From Algoriphagus alkaliphilus (lineage in GTDB: Bacteria; Bacteroidota; Bacteroidia; Cytophagales; Cyclobacteriaceae): 64,000 bases of DNA. The stretch lies in NCBI RefSeq assembly GCF_900103735.1, contig NZ_FMXE01000003.1:124001-188000 (forward strand). Direction: 5' to 3'. The position numbers and the translations under genes were made by a program. Below are positions 63,037 to 64,000 of the stretch, piece after piece; positions within the stretch are counted from its first letter, which is position 1; each line of letters starts with the position of its first letter. The notes beneath the pieces are model-generated. The model searched no databases, was not told the origin of the DNA, and worked only from the letters and a program-made list of their open reading frames with translations.

Positions 63037-64000
63037 ATGCCTATGAAGCCTATCTTTATTTTTACCCTTTGTTTGATATTCACCTCATTTTTCACTGAAA
63101 AAAATGGAAATAATCTAGAACTGAACGAGTCAATCCGGCTCAATCAAGTTGGTTTTTATCCCGATCAAATCAAAGCAGCTGTTGTTCTTTCAGAAACCCC
63201 TATTGACCGTTTTTTCATTTGGGATAAAAATAAAGGAAAGATTGTATTTGAAGGGCTAGTTTCGAAAAGCGAGTCCAAAACCCTTTCCGGCAAAACTGCC
63301 TGGAAGGTTGATTTTTCAGGATTTTCGGAGCAGGGAGTATTTGAAATCGGAATTCCGGATTTTGGAAAATCTCATCCTTTTAAAGTAGATAATCAGGTTT
63401 ACAGTGAGTTGGGAAAAGCTTCATTGAAAGCCTTTTATTTCCAGCGTGCATCTGTTGACATACCCGAAGAATATGCCGGAATTTGGGCAAGAAAAGGAGG
63501 ACATCCAGATAACTTGGTGAAAATCCATCCCTCAGCGGCAAGTCAAAGCAGACCGGAGGGTATGACCCTTTCTTCCGCCAAAGGTTGGTACGATGCAGGC
63601 GACTATAATAAATACATCGTCAATAGCGGAATCACAGTGGGTACCCTACTGTCACTGTATGAGAACTATCCCAAGTATTTTTCAGAACTGAATCTGACAA
63701 TTCCGGAGTCTCAAAACTCAATCCCAGATATTCTGGATGAGGTGCTTTGGAATCTGGACTGGATGCTGACTATGCAAGATTCGGCAGATGGAGGCGTTTA
63801 CCATAAATTGACTACAGCGAAGTTTGAAGGCATGGTAGAACCACATTTGGCTGTCAATCAGCGTTATTTTGTCCAAAAAAGCACAGCAGCTACACTGGAT
63901 TTTGCCGCAGTGATGGCCCAAGCCTACCGGATTTATAAACCCTTCACTCCTGAAAATGCCGATGTTTACCTAAAGGCAGCCAAAAAAGCATGGAAATGGG
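63037..64000 (+). CDS. Glycoside hydrolase family 9 glucanase, partial
   Basis: A secreted GH9 endoglucanase or cellobiosidase whose first 321 codons are in the window; the gene runs past the right edge. A signal peptide (about 1-22, FIFTLCLIFTSFFT) is followed by the cellulase N-terminal Ig-like domain (about 32-125, SIRLNQVGFYPDQIKAAVVL) and the (alpha/alpha)6 barrel with GWYDAGDYNKYIVNSG, where Asp186 and Asp189 supply the nucleophile-side base. ATG at 63043 is the alternative start. It lies beside the xylose operon, as expected for plant-polysaccharide use. Confidence 0.9.
   Translation, partial: MPMKPIFIFTLCLIFTSFFTEKNGNNLELNESIRLNQVGFYPDQIKAAVVLSETPIDRFFIWDKNKGKIVFEGLVSKSESKTLSGKTAWKVDFSGFSEQGVFEIGIPDFGKSHPFKVDNQVYSELGKASLKAFYFQRASVDIPEEYAGIWARKGGHPDNLVKIHPSAASQSRPEGMTLSSAKGWYDAGDYNKYIVNSGITVGTLLSLYENYPKYFSELNLTIPESQNSIPDILDEVLWNLDWMLTMQDSADGGVYHKLTTAKFEGMVEPHLAVNQRYFVQKSTAATLDFAAVMAQAYRIYKPFTPENADVYLKAAKKAWKW

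Overview
The window reads as chromosomal DNA of a Bacteroidota bacterium, most likely a member of the Cyclobacteriaceae (Algoriphagus-like). The sequence-level reasons are FecR-type anti-sigma and SusC/SusD proteins, three proteins ending in a type IX secretion (type B) sorting domain, promoters of the Bacteroidota form TTTG-N19/21-TAnnTTTG, and many cell-envelope lipoproteins. No rRNA, tRNA, CRISPR array, intact transposase or prophage was recognised. The assignment to family is inference.

Layout. (1) 0-16 kb: a carbohydrate-sensing and oxidation block. An ECF sigma factor and FecR anti-sigma precede a SusC receptor carrying the STN signalling domain and a SusD lipoprotein. After a terminator come a PSCyt1/DUF1549/DUF1553 haem protein, a Tat-exported DUF1501 protein, a membrane cytochrome with leucine-rich and discoidin-like modules, a GMC oxidoreductase with a ferredoxin-like Cys motif, and a gluconate-dehydrogenase-subunit-3 protein. 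I read this as uptake of a sugar or glycoside coupled to its oxidation outside the cytoplasm. (2) 16-21 kb: a decayed nucleotidyltransferase pair, then an ATP-dependent DNA ligase and its associated DEAD/H helicase. (3) 21-29.7 kb: a CHRD-like lipoprotein, a TonB receptor with partner lipoprotein (ZnuD-like, possibly metal uptake), a small membrane protein, an rRNA methyltransferase, a sodium symporter and an ABC-F ATPase.

(4) 29.8-39.4 kb: three tandem paralogous surface proteins of about 1045 residues with IgGFc-binding-like N-termini, PKD and SprB-type repeats and T9SS sorting domains. (5) 39.4-47.4 kb: galE, a YihY/BrkB membrane protein, a secreted DUF296 protein, lipoproteins, gamma-glutamyltransferase with a TlpA-like partner, and a beta-barrel porin. 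The intergenic spaces here hold several families of palindromic repeats, including a tandem pair of structured elements at 42.1-42.3 kb whose terminal hairpins differ in sequence but both fold. (6) 47.4-57.1 kb: a Trk/Ktr potassium system, a DtxR-family metalloregulator divergent from a TonB receptor with a well-defined promoter/operator between them, a TolC plus adaptor pair, and the serine dehydratase beta subunit. (7) 57.3-64 kb: a class IV aminotransferase, a xylose operon (symporter, xylB, xylA) and the start of a GH9 glucanase cut by the window edge.

The items I consider most worth following are the sigma/anti-sigma/SusCD-linked oxidation block, the triple T9SS adhesin array, the DtxR divergent promoter with a second palindrome touching the receptor start codon, the tandem structured repeat at 42.1-42.3 kb, and the asymmetric ABC-F protein. 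All functional statements come from recognising families by eye; no database search was run.
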